DNA of 64,000 nucleotides. Source: Williamsia soli. Lineage in GTDB: Bacteria; Actinomycetota; Actinomycetes; Mycobacteriales; Mycobacteriaceae. The stretch spans positions 124,001-188,000 of the forward strand of contig NZ_JAFRDR010000002.1 in NCBI RefSeq assembly GCF_017377795.1, given 5' to 3'. The notes under the pieces are model-generated. The model did not search any database, was not told the DNA's origin, and saw only the letters and a program-made list of their open reading frames with translations. Of this stretch, positions 42,999 through 51,216 are shown one piece after another. Each line of letters begins with the position of its first letter. Position 1 is the first letter of the stretch. Position numbers and translations under genes: made by a program.

Positions 42999-43283
42999 TC
43001 ACAGCCGGATCTCGCGGTCGCAGATGTATTCGCGGACGTCGGCCCCCAGGATTTGCGCACCTTGATCATCTCCGGTGCCATCGCCCCGAAAGGCGTCGAG
43101 TTCTCTTCGTCCGCTCCACCGCTCGTAGACGTTGATCCGGCCGTTGTCGAGCGGATCGGCCGAGAGGTGGAAGTCAAGGCAGCCTTCGCTCGAGCGGGCC
43201 GACACGATCACCTCCCGGCAGTTGTCCAGGTAGGCGGCGCGACCCTCGGGCGCCACGAACAGTGATCCGGCGACGATGATCAT
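42999..43283 (-). CDS. Antibiotic-biosynthesis monooxygenase (ABM) domain protein
   Basis: Small protein of 94 residues with the dimeric ferredoxin-like ABM fold: MIIVAGSLFVAPEGRAAYLD at the N-terminus, ARSSEGCLDFHLSADPLDNG and INVYERWSGRRELDAF in the core, the family pattern for quinol monooxygenases such as YgiN. These enzymes act without cofactor on quinols or aromatic polyketides; the substrate here is unknown. GGGAG lies 7 bases before the ATG. The 236-bp gap upstream to the next gene shows no clear feature. Confidence 0.82.
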   Translation of the reverse strand: MIIVAGSLFVAPEGRAAYLDNCREVIVSARSSEGCLDFHLSADPLDNGRINVYERWSGRRELDAFRGDGTGDDQGAQILGADVREYICDREIRL

Positions 43284-43519
43284 GGTGAGTCTCCCTGCAG
43301 GTTGGCGAATCTGTATGGACAGACCCCCGCACAGCCCTGATCTCATCGCCGCGCGGTGGGGCAGCTTGCAGTCGCTCGGTGCCTGTGATCGAGTCGGTCC
43401 TGCCCGTCAAGGTGTGTTCTCGGGTATGTCAGTGGAGTTCGAGCGCGTGCAGCGTGCCCACATGCGCGTAGGTTGAAGCGCACCGGCGGGATCAGATGAC
43501 GACAGGGGAGTGACGTCAC

Positions 43520-44380
43520 ATGAACGAGTTCAGTCACATGGATCTACACGGCGACCGCGTCGCGTATCGCGATGAGGGCACGGGCCCCGTACTCCTGTTG
43601 ATCCACGGCATGGCCGGGAGCTCGCGAACCTGGGACGCGGTGTTGCCAGTGCTCGCGAGGAAGTATCGGGTCATCGCGCCGGATCTGCCGGGACATGGCG
43701 ATTCGGCCAAGCCACGCGGCGACTACTCCCTCGGTGCGTTCGCGGCGTTCCTTCGCGATCTGCTGCGCGAGCTCGACGTCGAGTCGGCGACGATCGTAGG
43801 CCAATCGTTGGGCGGTGGTGTCGCGATGCAGTTCACCTACCAGCACCCCGAATACTGCGAGCGGCTGATTCTCATCGGTAGCGGTGGCCTGGGTCCCGAT
43901 GTGAACTGGACGCTGCGGCTCTTGTCTGCCCCCGGCGCAGAGTTGGTGTTGCCGATCATCGCGCCCCGGCCTGTTCTCGAGGTCGGAAACAAGATTCGAT
44001 CGTGGCTCAGTTCGGCGGGTGTGCATTCACCGCGGGCCGACGAGACCTGGCGCTCGTACTCGTCGCTGTCGGATCGGGAGACCAGGCAGGCCTTTTTGCG
44101 CACTCTCCGCTCAGTGGTCGACTACCGCGGCCAGGCCGTATCCGCGATGAACCGGCTCTATCTCAACTCCGAGATGCCGACTCTGCTCATCTGGGGAGAT
44201 CACGACAAGATCATCCCGGTGGCACACGGTTACTCGGCGCACGAGGCGATTCCGGGAAGTCGCCTCGAGATCTTGGAGGGTATCGGCCACTATCCACACG
44301 CGGAGGCGCCCGCCGCGGTGGTGGAGATCATCGACGACTTTCTGGATGTGGCGTCCGCCGAGGTACGCAAGTTGAGCTGA
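43520..44380 (+). CDS. Alpha/beta hydrolase
   Basis: Classical alpha/beta hydrolase fold-1 enzyme of 286 residues. LLLIHGMAGSSRTWD forms the oxyanion hole, VIAPDLPGHGDSAKP is the family strand, IVGQSLGGGVAMQF has the nucleophile Ser near residue 97, LLIWGDHDKIIPV carries the acid, and LEGIGHYPHAEAPAAV the catalytic His. The lid region is about residues 125-195. It could be an esterase, meta-cleavage-product hydrolase or haloperoxidase-like enzyme; the sequence does not decide. GGGGAG lies 9 bases before the ATG. It converges on a MarR gene. Confidence 0.88.
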   Translation: MNEFSHMDLHGDRVAYRDEGTGPVLLLIHGMAGSSRTWDAVLPVLARKYRVIAPDLPGHGDSAKPRGDYSLGAFAAFLRDLLRELDVESATIVGQSLGGGVAMQFTYQHPEYCERLILIGSGGLGPDVNWTLRLLSAPGAELVLPIIAPRPVLEVGNKIRSWLSSAGVHSPRADETWRSYSSLSDRETRQAFLRTLRSVVDYRGQAVSAMNRLYLNSEMPTLLIWGDHDKIIPVAHGYSAHEAIPGSRLEILEGIGHYPHAEAPAAVVEIIDDFLDVASAEVRKLS

Positions 44381-44383
44381 TCG

Positions 44384-44827
44384 TCACCAGTTCGGACGCA
44401 ACCGGCCAGGAGTGCCCAGTGTGTTGAGGGCGTCGGCCAACGCGTTGAACTCTGCCGCGGACAGCTGGTGTCGCCAGGTGTTCACGTACTGCTCAGCGGA
44501 TTCTCGAGCTGCGGCTGTGGCCGAGACGCCGCGCTGTGTCAAGGTCACCAGCTGGGCCCGCCCGTCTGAGGGGTCGACCTCTCTGATTACGTAGCCGTGT
44601 TCAACCAGATGCGAGACCAGCTGAGCTGCAGCCTGTTTGGTGATCTGCAGTTGGGTTGCGAGGCCGGATGCGGTGGTCGTTCCCTGTGCCAGCGCGCTGA
44701 ATACGAAACCGTGCACCGGCCGGACGTCGGCAAATCCCCGTTCCGCCATACCGGCTTGGATCCCGTCGACCAGTTGAGTCGACAGCCGAAGAACGCTCGT
44801 TGCGGTCTGCCAGTCGTTGTCGTTCAC
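44384..44827 (-). CDS. MarR-family transcriptional regulator (divergent to cupin gene)
   Basis: Winged-helix regulator of about 147 residues. The recognition region is GLATQLQITKQAAAQLVSHL and the wing is EVDPSDGRAQLVTLTQRG. The C-terminal helices close the dimer. A GTG at 44827, 7 bases after CATACT, was chosen as a probable leaderless start; a TTG at 44854 is possible but would lie inside the operator. Two palindromes with related half-sites lie upstream, toward the divergent cupin gene, which is its probable target. Confidence 0.83.
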   Translation of the reverse strand: MNDNDWQTATSVLRLSTQLVDGIQAGMAERGFADVRPVHGFVFSALAQGTTTASGLATQLQITKQAAAQLVSHLVEHGYVIREVDPSDGRAQLVTLTQRGVSATAAARESAEQYVNTWRHQLSAAEFNALADALNTLGTPGRLRPNW

Positions 44828-44848
44828 ACGATGGAGTATGCCATCGAC

Positions 44849-44886
44849 AGACAAGCCGCTTGTCTATATGGTCAAGTTACTTGTCT
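44849..44886. promoter_or_regulatory. Two MarR operators spaced two helical turns apart
   Basis: AGACAAGC and GCTTGTCT form a perfect palindrome around one C (44849-44865). A second, weaker one is CAAGT-T-ACTTG (44873-44883), whose right half continues as CTTGTCT (44880-44886). The centres are 21 bases apart, so two dimers would bind on the same face between the divergent MarR and cupin genes. Confidence 0.65.
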
Positions 44887-44908
44887 AGTTACCGGCCAGG
44901 AGGTTCCG

Positions 44909-45280
44909 ATGCCCATCATCCGACCGCACGAAGCGCAGCAGTTCGCCGCTCACGGCAGTACCTTCGCCTCGTATGTCAGTCCGAGGCGAGGTGCGCAAGA
45001 ACTGTGCGCGTGGAAGTTGACCGTGCCTGCCGGGCAGATCGGTATCGCTCATCGGCCGAGCAACGAGGAAGTCTTGCTGATGCTCGACGGTTCCCTGTTC
45101 GTGTCCCTGAACGGCGTGGTCGAGGAGGCGCATGTCGGAGCCGTCATCGTCGTTCCAGCCGGCTCCGAAGTGAAAATCGATGGTGGAGCTGTTGATTCGA
45201 GCGCGTGGGTGACAACCACGCCGGGGTTACAGGCGACGACAGCCGACGGAGCTGTCCTCTCGCCCCCGTGGGCCCAGTGA
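44909..45280 (+). CDS. Cupin-domain protein under MarR control
   Basis: Single-domain cupin of 123 residues without a signal peptide. The two cupin motifs are partly degenerate: IGIAHRPSNEEVLLMLDGSL has one His and Glu positions, and GAVIVVPAGSEVKIDGGA lacks the usual second His, so metal binding is uncertain. GGAGG lies 5 bases before the ATG. It is divergent from a MarR gene across a double operator and is probably induced by the MarR ligand. Its function may be binding or modifying a small toxic compound. Confidence 0.78.
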   Translation: MPIIRPHEAQQFAAHGSTFASYVSPRRGAQELCAWKLTVPAGQIGIAHRPSNEEVLLMLDGSLFVSLNGVVEEAHVGAVIVVPAGSEVKIDGGAVDSSAWVTTTPGLQATTADGAVLSPPWAQ

Positions 45281-45395
45281 CTCCATGCCCGCCCCGGCGT
45301 CTCGCAGTGCCCGATCGCTGATTCCGCGATATCAATACACAGCTCGCAGCTAGGCTCTGAGCAGTCGTCGGGCGACCCAAAGGACACTGCAGCAC

Positions 45396-46862
45396 ATGAC
45401 ACCTGGCGAACAGCCTGCCGGACATCTCACGCGCCGGCGACTCCTGCAGGGAACACTCGTCGGTGGCGTCGCCGTCGCGATCTCGGGCGGGGCGGGTTTC
45501 GCCGCCGCAGCGCCTCGCGCCGCCGACTGGGCGACGTTGGCCGCATCGCTCACCGGCCAGGTGATCCTGCCCGCCCAGAAGCCCGCCTTCACCACCGCCA
45601 AACAGATCTTCAACACCCGATATGACGGTTCCACGCCGGTGGCGGTGGTAGTACCCAGGAACGTGTCGGACGTGCAGCGGGCGATGGCGTTTGCGGTCAA
45701 ACACAGACTGAAGATCGCCGGACGTAGCGGCGGCCATTCGTACACGGGCGCATCTGCTGCCAACCGCACCATGGTCCTGGACTTGCGCACACTCGACGGA
45801 CAGATCGTCTTCGATGCAGGTACCGGCCTGGCCACGGTGCCGCCGGCGGCCACCCTCTACGGCGTCGCACACGGCCTGGCGCAACAGGGTCGCACGCTGC
45901 CTGTCGGGACCTGCGCGACGGTCGGAGCGGCCGGGTTGACGCTCGGAGGCGGCCTCGGTGTCGATTCCCGGCAATACGGGCTCACCTGCGACAACCTGGC
46001 CGCGGCGACCGTGGTCCTGCCGAGCGGGGACGTTGTCACGGCATCGCCGGGCAACAACGACGATCTTTTCTGGGCGCTCCGAGGTGGCGGGGGTGGCAAC
46101 TTCGGGATCGTCACCTCGTTGACCTACCGGACGGCACCGGCCGTGAGCAGAGACATCGTCACCATGAGCTTCGCACCAGCGGCTGCCGCCGCAGTCATCT
46201 CTGGGTGGAGGCGGTGGCTGCCGGGCGCGGAGCGATCTGCGTGGGCGAACCTCAACATCGGGTCGGATAGGCGCGGTGGGGTGACGGTCGGGGTGCTGCT
46301 GGTCTGTGCCGCCGGCACAGGGCGCCGGATCGCCGCCGACATCGCCGCAGCGATTGGCGTTGCCCCCACCGGCGCTGATCATCAAACGCTCGATCCCATG
46401 GCGGCTTTTCTGCGGCTGTCCGGTGGTGCGACCGCTCCTCGGCACGGCTTCGTCGCCGGCTCCGACATCGTCGGACAGGTCACGGATGCAGTTGCGAACT
46501 CGATCGTCACGGCGGTACGGAGTCGTTCCAGAGCCGGTGGAGGTGGACTGGTGATCATCGATCCCCTCGATGGTGCAATCGCTGATGTCGCCGCGAGCGG
46601 GACCGCGTTTCCCTGGCGCTCGCATGCGGCGAGCCTGCAGTGGTTCACCGATGTCGTACCGGGAGGCTCCTACTCGTCGGCGACCTCCTGGGTGTCGAGC
46701 GCACACCGGACGATCGGCAAGGCCTCGGCCGGCGCATACGTGAACTACCTCGAGGCGGGCGTCGCGCCGGCACGGTACTTCGGCGGAAACCTGCCGAGAC
46801 TGCGGACGATTCGCACGAAGTACGATCCGGCGCGGATCCTCTACTCAGGAGTGGACATCTGA
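45396..46862 (+). CDS. Tat-exported FAD oxidase, berberine-bridge type
   Basis: FAD-linked oxidase (FAD_binding_4 plus BBE) of 488 residues. A twin-arginine signal (LTRRRLLQG, then hydrophobic VGGVAVAISGGAGFAAAA) indicates export after folding. GRSGGHSYTG near residue 112 supplies the His and LPVGTCATVGAAGLTLGGG near residue 170 the Cys of a bicovalent flavin. FWALRGGGGGNFGIVTS and the C-terminal YFGGNLPRLRTIRTKYDPARI complete the family pattern. It probably oxidises a sugar or alcohol outside the cell, making hydrogen peroxide. AAAGGA precedes the ATG. An ABC exporter operon follows. Confidence 0.9.
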   Translation: MTPGEQPAGHLTRRRLLQGTLVGGVAVAISGGAGFAAAAPRAADWATLAASLTGQVILPAQKPAFTTAKQIFNTRYDGSTPVAVVVPRNVSDVQRAMAFAVKHRLKIAGRSGGHSYTGASAANRTMVLDLRTLDGQIVFDAGTGLATVPPAATLYGVAHGLAQQGRTLPVGTCATVGAAGLTLGGGLGVDSRQYGLTCDNLAAATVVLPSGDVVTASPGNNDDLFWALRGGGGGNFGIVTSLTYRTAPAVSRDIVTMSFAPAAAAAVISGWRRWLPGAERSAWANLNIGSDRRGGVTVGVLLVCAAGTGRRIAADIAAAIGVAPTGADHQTLDPMAAFLRLSGGATAPRHGFVAGSDIVGQVTDAVANSIVTAVRSRSRAGGGGLVIIDPLDGAIADVAASGTAFPWRSHAASLQWFTDVVPGGSYSSATSWVSSAHRTIGKASAGAYVNYLEAGVAPARYFGGNLPRLRTIRTKYDPARILYSGVDI

Positions 46863-46965
46863 CGCAGGGCCGGCAACCGGGCAAACCAGGCACCGCCGGT
46901 GCCGATGAAATAACCATGCGCTGGTCGTCGGTGACTGTTGCTAACGTCGTCACTGTGACTGCCCC

Positions 46966-48699
46966 ATGCTGATCCGCCTGCTCCGCACTTACATGGGTCG
47001 CTACCGACGCGAACTGTCCGGCGTCGTCGTGCTGCAACTCGTCGCGACCGCCGCGATGCTGTACCTGCCGACCCTCAACGCCGACATCATCGACAACGGA
47101 GTCGCCCAGGGCGACACGTCATACATCCTCGAGGTCGGCTTCTGGATGCTGATCGTCTCGTTCGTACAGGTTGTCGGATCGATCGCCTCGATGTATTTCG
47201 GTGCACGCGCAGCACTCGGAGCGGGCCGCGACATCAGGCACGACCTGCTGCACCGCGTGGACAGCTTCTCCGCGCGAGAGGTCGGTGTGTTCGGCGCCCC
47301 GTCACTGATCACCCGCACCACCAACGATGTCCAGCAGGTGCAGATGCTAGGGGTGATGGCCTGCACGATCCTGGTGACGGCCCCGATCATGTGCATCGGC
47401 GGAATCGTCCTCGGCATCGGCGTCGGGGGCACGCTCGCCTGGGTGCTCGTCGTCGCGGTGCCCATCCTCGGGGTGACCATGTCGGTGATCATCTACCGGA
47501 TGATGCCGGGCTTCCGGGCCATGCAGGCCCGGATCGATATCGTCAACAGAGTCCTGCGAGAACAGATCACCGGTATCCGCGTCGTCCGCGCGTTCGTTCG
47601 CGAGCGCAACGAACGCCGCCGGTTCGAACGGGCCAACGACGATCTCACCGACGCCGCGCTGCGCGTGGGTAGATTGCTGGCGCTGATGTTCCCATCGGTC
47701 CTACTGATCAGCAACATCACCATCGTGTTCATCATCTGGTTCGGTGGGCACCTGATCGAAGACGGAAAGGTAGAGATCGGCGCGCTGACCGCGATGATCG
47801 CCTACGTGATGCAGATCCTGATGGCGGTGATGATGGCCTCGTTCCTCGCGATGATGGCACCACGGGCATCTGTGTGCGCCGAACGAATCTACGAAGTACT
47901 CGACACCGAGACGTCGGTGGTCTCCACCGACAAACCCGCGGTCCTGAGCGGGGCCGCCGCCACCGTCGAGATGCGGGCCGCGCGTTTCCAGTACCCGGGC
48001 GCGGACGATCCGGTGCTGCGCGACATCAGTTTTCGCGCCGAACCTGGAACGACCACGGCGATCGTGGGGTCGACGGGTTCAGGCAAGACCACTCTGGTGG
48101 CGTTGCTGCCGCGCTTGATCGATGTCACGGGTGGGGAAGTGCTCCTCGGCGGCGTCGACATCCGCGACCTCGATCCAGCGGCTCTACGCGGCGAGATCGG
48201 CTTCGTACCGCAGAAGCCATATCTGTTTTCCGGCACCATCGCCTCCAACCTTCGGTACGGAAAACTCGATGCCACCGAGGACGAGATGTGGGCAGCGCTC
48301 ACCGTCGCGCAGGCGGCAGATTTCGTGCGGGCGATGCCAGAGCAGTTGCAGACACCGGTGGCGCAAGGCGGAACGACGGTCTCCGGTGGACAGCGGCAAC
48401 GCCTTGCCATCGCCCGTGCGCTGATCAGGAAGCCGAACATCTACCTGTTCGATGATTCGTTCTCGGCGTTGGATCTGCACACCGACGCCCGCCTGCGAGC
48501 CGCGCTGCGTCCGGCCACCCGCGATGCGTGCGTCATCATCGTGGCCCAACGCATCACAACCATCGCCGACGCGGATCAGATCGTCGTCCTCGACTGCGGC
48601 GCCGTCGTGGGTATCGGCACCCACGAGCACTTGTTGTCGACGTGCCCGACGTATACCGAGATCGTCGAATCGCAACTCTCGGTGGAGGGCCGGGCATGA
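46966..48699 (+). CDS. ABC exporter half-transporter with degenerate ATP site
   Basis: Type IV ABC exporter subunit of 577 residues: six membrane segments (residues 1-310) and a nucleotide-binding domain. Walker A is GSTGSGKT near residue 368 and the signature is canonical (VSGGQRQR). The Walker B end is LFDDS, with Asp in place of the catalytic Glu, and the switch His is Gln (VIIVAQRITT). This is the degenerate subunit of a heterodimeric exporter such as TM287/288 or BmrCD. The partner gene overlaps by ATGA. The substrate is probably a drug or lipid. The ATG lacks a clear ribosome site; a 5-codon leaderless frame (GTG 46955) overlaps it. Confidence 0.92.
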   Translation: MLIRLLRTYMGRYRRELSGVVVLQLVATAAMLYLPTLNADIIDNGVAQGDTSYILEVGFWMLIVSFVQVVGSIASMYFGARAALGAGRDIRHDLLHRVDSFSAREVGVFGAPSLITRTTNDVQQVQMLGVMACTILVTAPIMCIGGIVLGIGVGGTLAWVLVVAVPILGVTMSVIIYRMMPGFRAMQARIDIVNRVLREQITGIRVVRAFVRERNERRRFERANDDLTDAALRVGRLLALMFPSVLLISNITIVFIIWFGGHLIEDGKVEIGALTAMIAYVMQILMAVMMASFLAMMAPRASVCAERIYEVLDTETSVVSTDKPAVLSGAAATVEMRAARFQYPGADDPVLRDISFRAEPGTTTAIVGSTGSGKTTLVALLPRLIDVTGGEVLLGGVDIRDLDPAALRGEIGFVPQKPYLFSGTIASNLRYGKLDATEDEMWAALTVAQAADFVRAMPEQLQTPVAQGGTTVSGGQRQRLAIARALIRKPNIYLFDDSFSALDLHTDARLRAALRPATRDACVIIVAQRITTIADADQIVVLDCGAVVGIGTHEHLLSTCPTYTEIVESQLSVEGRA

Positions 48700-50648
48700 C
48701 GCGCCCCGGTGGTGGACCGCCGAATGCTGCGGCGCCCGGAGAAAAGGCGCGCGCCTTCGGACCGTCGGTGAAGCGGCTGGTGGTTCTGCTCTCGACCCGC
48801 CGCGCCGCACTTCTTCTGGTGCTGGTGTGTGCAGTGGTGGCAGTCGTCCTCAATGCCGTCGGACCCTTCATCCTCGGACATGCCACCGACCTGATCTTCA
48901 ACGGCGTGGTCGGCGACCGGTTGCCCGCAGGGGAGACGAAAGACCAGGCCGTCGCGGGCCTGCGCCAGCAGGGCGACAACACCTTCGCCGACATGGTCGC
49001 ATCCATGGACGTGACCCCTGGTGTCGGTATCGATTTCGACGAGGTCGGTCGCGTGCTGATCTTTGTGCTCGCGCTCTATGTGGGCTCTTCCGTGCTGAGC
49101 TGGTTGATGGGCCGGCTGCTCAACGTCATCACTCAGCGCACGGTGCGGGAGATGCGCGCCGACGTTGAGAACAAGATCCACCGGTTGCCGCTGAGCTACT
49201 TCGACGGCACTCAGCGCGGCGATCTGCTCAGCCGGGTGACCAACGACCTCGACAACGTCTCGCAAAGCCTGCAACAGACCATTGCGCAGCTGTTGAACTC
49301 GGTGCTCACCGTTCTCGCGATTCTCGTTATGATGATCTACATCTCGCCGCTGCTGTCGCTGATCGCGATAGTTACCATTCCGTTGGCGGTATTCGTGACA
49401 GCGCAGGTAGCGAAGCGGTCCAAGCCGCATTTTCTTGCGCAGTGGTCGAGTACCGGTCGACTCAACGGTCAGGTTGAGGAAGCATTCACCGGGCATGAGG
49501 TCATCAAGGCATTCGGCATGCAGGCGGATGTGGAGGCCCGGTTCGACGAGCGTAATGAGAAGCTGTATGAATCGAGCTGGCGCGCACAGTTCATCTCCGG
49601 GATCATCATGCCCGCCATCATGTTTCTCGGAAACCTGAACTACGTCGCGGTCGCAGTGGTCGGTGGGCTACGGGTGGCGTCGGGCTCCTTGAGCCTCGGT
49701 GACGTGCAGGCGTTCATCCAGTACTCACGACAGTTCACTCAGCCGCTCACCCAGATCGGGTCGATGTTCAACCTGATGCAGAGCGGGGTGGCGTCGGCGG
49801 AACGAATCTTCGACATCCTCGACGCGAAAGAGGAGGTGCCCGATCCCGATTCGCCGCGAAGCCCGGACGCGGACAAGGGCCTCATCACGTTCGACGACGT
49901 CTCGTTCCGGTACAGCCCCGATCGACCTCTGATCGAACAACTGTCGTTGGTCGCCAAGCCGGGGCACATGGTGGCGATCGTCGGGCCGACCGGTGCGGGA
50001 AAGACGACGTTGGTGAACCTGATCATGCGGTTCTACGATGTGGACTCCGGCACGATCAGTCTCGACGGCGTCGACACCTCGCAGATGACCCGCGATGACC
50101 TTCGAGAACGCACAGGGATGGTGCTGCAGGATTCCTGGTTGTTCGGCGGGTCCATCCGAGACAACATCGCCTACGGCGACCCCGATGCAGATGACGACGC
50201 GATCCTCGAAGCCGCGCGTGTGAGCCACGTCGATCACTTCGTTCGGATCCTGCCGGACGGTTACGACACAGTCATCGACGAAGAAGGCGGTGGTGTCAGC
50301 GCGGGCGAGAAGCAGCTCATCACGATAGCCAGGGCGTTCCTCGCCAAGCCCACGCTACTGATCCTCGACGAAGCGACCAGCTCGGTGGACACCAGAACCG
50401 AGCTTCTCATCCAGAAAGCGATGGCTGCGCTGCGCACCGACCGGACGAGTTTCGTCATCGCGCACCGACTGTCGACAGTCAGGGATGCGGACACCATCCT
50501 CGTGATGGAGGCAGGGCGGATCGTGGAACAGGGTTCGCACGATGAACTGCTCGACAACCACGGCCCGTACTACCGGCTGTACAACAGCCAGTTCGCGGGA
50601 CCCATGGATGTCGACGAACTCGGCGATCCCGAGTTCTCGAAATCCTGA
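48696..50648 (+). CDS. ABC exporter half-transporter, catalytic partner
   Basis: Partner subunit of 650 residues with an N-terminal extension and an inserted loop of about 60 residues after the first membrane segment (GETKDQAVAGLRQQGDNTF), as in many actinobacterial heterodimers. The nucleotide-binding domain has Walker A GPTGAGKT near residue 430, the modified signature VSAGEKQ, and an intact Walker B and switch (LLILDEATSSVD; FVIAHRLST). Its Walker A and B pair with the canonical signature of the first subunit to form the single competent ATP site. The start overlaps the preceding stop. Confidence 0.92.
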   Translation: MTRPGGGPPNAAAPGEKARAFGPSVKRLVVLLSTRRAALLLVLVCAVVAVVLNAVGPFILGHATDLIFNGVVGDRLPAGETKDQAVAGLRQQGDNTFADMVASMDVTPGVGIDFDEVGRVLIFVLALYVGSSVLSWLMGRLLNVITQRTVREMRADVENKIHRLPLSYFDGTQRGDLLSRVTNDLDNVSQSLQQTIAQLLNSVLTVLAILVMMIYISPLLSLIAIVTIPLAVFVTAQVAKRSKPHFLAQWSSTGRLNGQVEEAFTGHEVIKAFGMQADVEARFDERNEKLYESSWRAQFISGIIMPAIMFLGNLNYVAVAVVGGLRVASGSLSLGDVQAFIQYSRQFTQPLTQIGSMFNLMQSGVASAERIFDILDAKEEVPDPDSPRSPDADKGLITFDDVSFRYSPDRPLIEQLSLVAKPGHMVAIVGPTGAGKTTLVNLIMRFYDVDSGTISLDGVDTSQMTRDDLRERTGMVLQDSWLFGGSIRDNIAYGDPDADDDAILEAARVSHVDHFVRILPDGYDTVIDEEGGGVSAGEKQLITIARAFLAKPTLLILDEATSSVDTRTELLIQKAMAALRTDRTSFVIAHRLSTVRDADTILVMEAGRIVEQGSHDELLDNHGPYYRLYNSQFAGPMDVDELGDPEFSKS

Positions 50649-50749
50649 GCCACGCGTCCTCTTCGGAGGGCGCCCACTGTGGCCTTCGAGACTGCGGCTG
50701 TGAAGAGGTCTACTCGGCCGATGGCTTCGTAGCGGCAGTCTCGATTGGG

Positions 50750-51154
50750 CTAGGGGGCAAGCGTGAAGGAATGATGTTCGTGCGCAACGACCCAGCGTCC
50801 GCCTTCTTTGCGTAGCCCGAGGGTCAACCGCAGCCTCCGGTCAGGATGTGCGGCTCGACCCTCCGGAGTGTCGCACCGAAGCAACGCATACGCATAGGCG
50901 ACCTCTCCTCCCGCGACGACCTCGAGTTCGTCGAGGTCGAACGACCCTCCGCTCGCCTGAAACTCGAAGAACGGTGGCCAGCAGTCGCGATACTCGTCGG
51001 TACCGCGGATCCCACGTTCGGGCGGCGGTACATCGAACATCACGATGTCGGAGGCATGATCTGCCATGACGGCGGCAAGGTCTCCGCGGTGGACCGCCCG
51101 GGTCCAGGTCTCGATCAGTGTGCGGATTTGCGCTGTGTTTTCTGTGTTCTGCAT
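50750..51154 (-). CDS. SnoaL-like/DUF4440 (NTF2-fold) protein
   Basis: A 134-residue cone-shaped NTF2-like protein. IRTLIETWTRAVHRGDLAAVMADHAS is the typical helical start with D/H pocket residues, VMFDVPPPERGIRGTDEYRD the central part, and LRLTLGLRKEGGRWVVAHEHHSF the last strands. Members are isomerases, cyclases or orphan stress proteins; no specific function can be claimed. GGAGAGGA lies 6 bases before the chosen ATG. It is oriented toward the end of the ABC operon. Confidence 0.83.
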   Translation of the reverse strand: MQNTENTAQIRTLIETWTRAVHRGDLAAVMADHASDIVMFDVPPPERGIRGTDEYRDCWPPFFEFQASGGSFDLDELEVVAGGEVAYAYALLRCDTPEGRAAHPDRRLRLTLGLRKEGGRWVVAHEHHSFTLAP

Positions 51155-51216
51155 CGGCTGTCCTCTCCTCTCAACCAATACAGACTGAGCAGTGGTCGGT
51201 CATTCATCGCCGACAC

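Noticed and set aside
43511-43518. TGACGTCA palindrome just before the alpha/beta hydrolase start
   Set aside because: An 8-bp palindrome is common by chance and there is no regulator or second site nearby.
45144-46706. Reverse-strand open frame of about 520 codons opposite the FAD oxidase
   Set aside because: Antisense composition artefact; the sense gene has a Tat signal and intact family motifs.
50660-50690. Possible terminator hairpin after the ABC operon (GTCCTC/GAGGGC around TTCG)
   Set aside because: Only six pairs with a wobble and no T-run; too weak to call.
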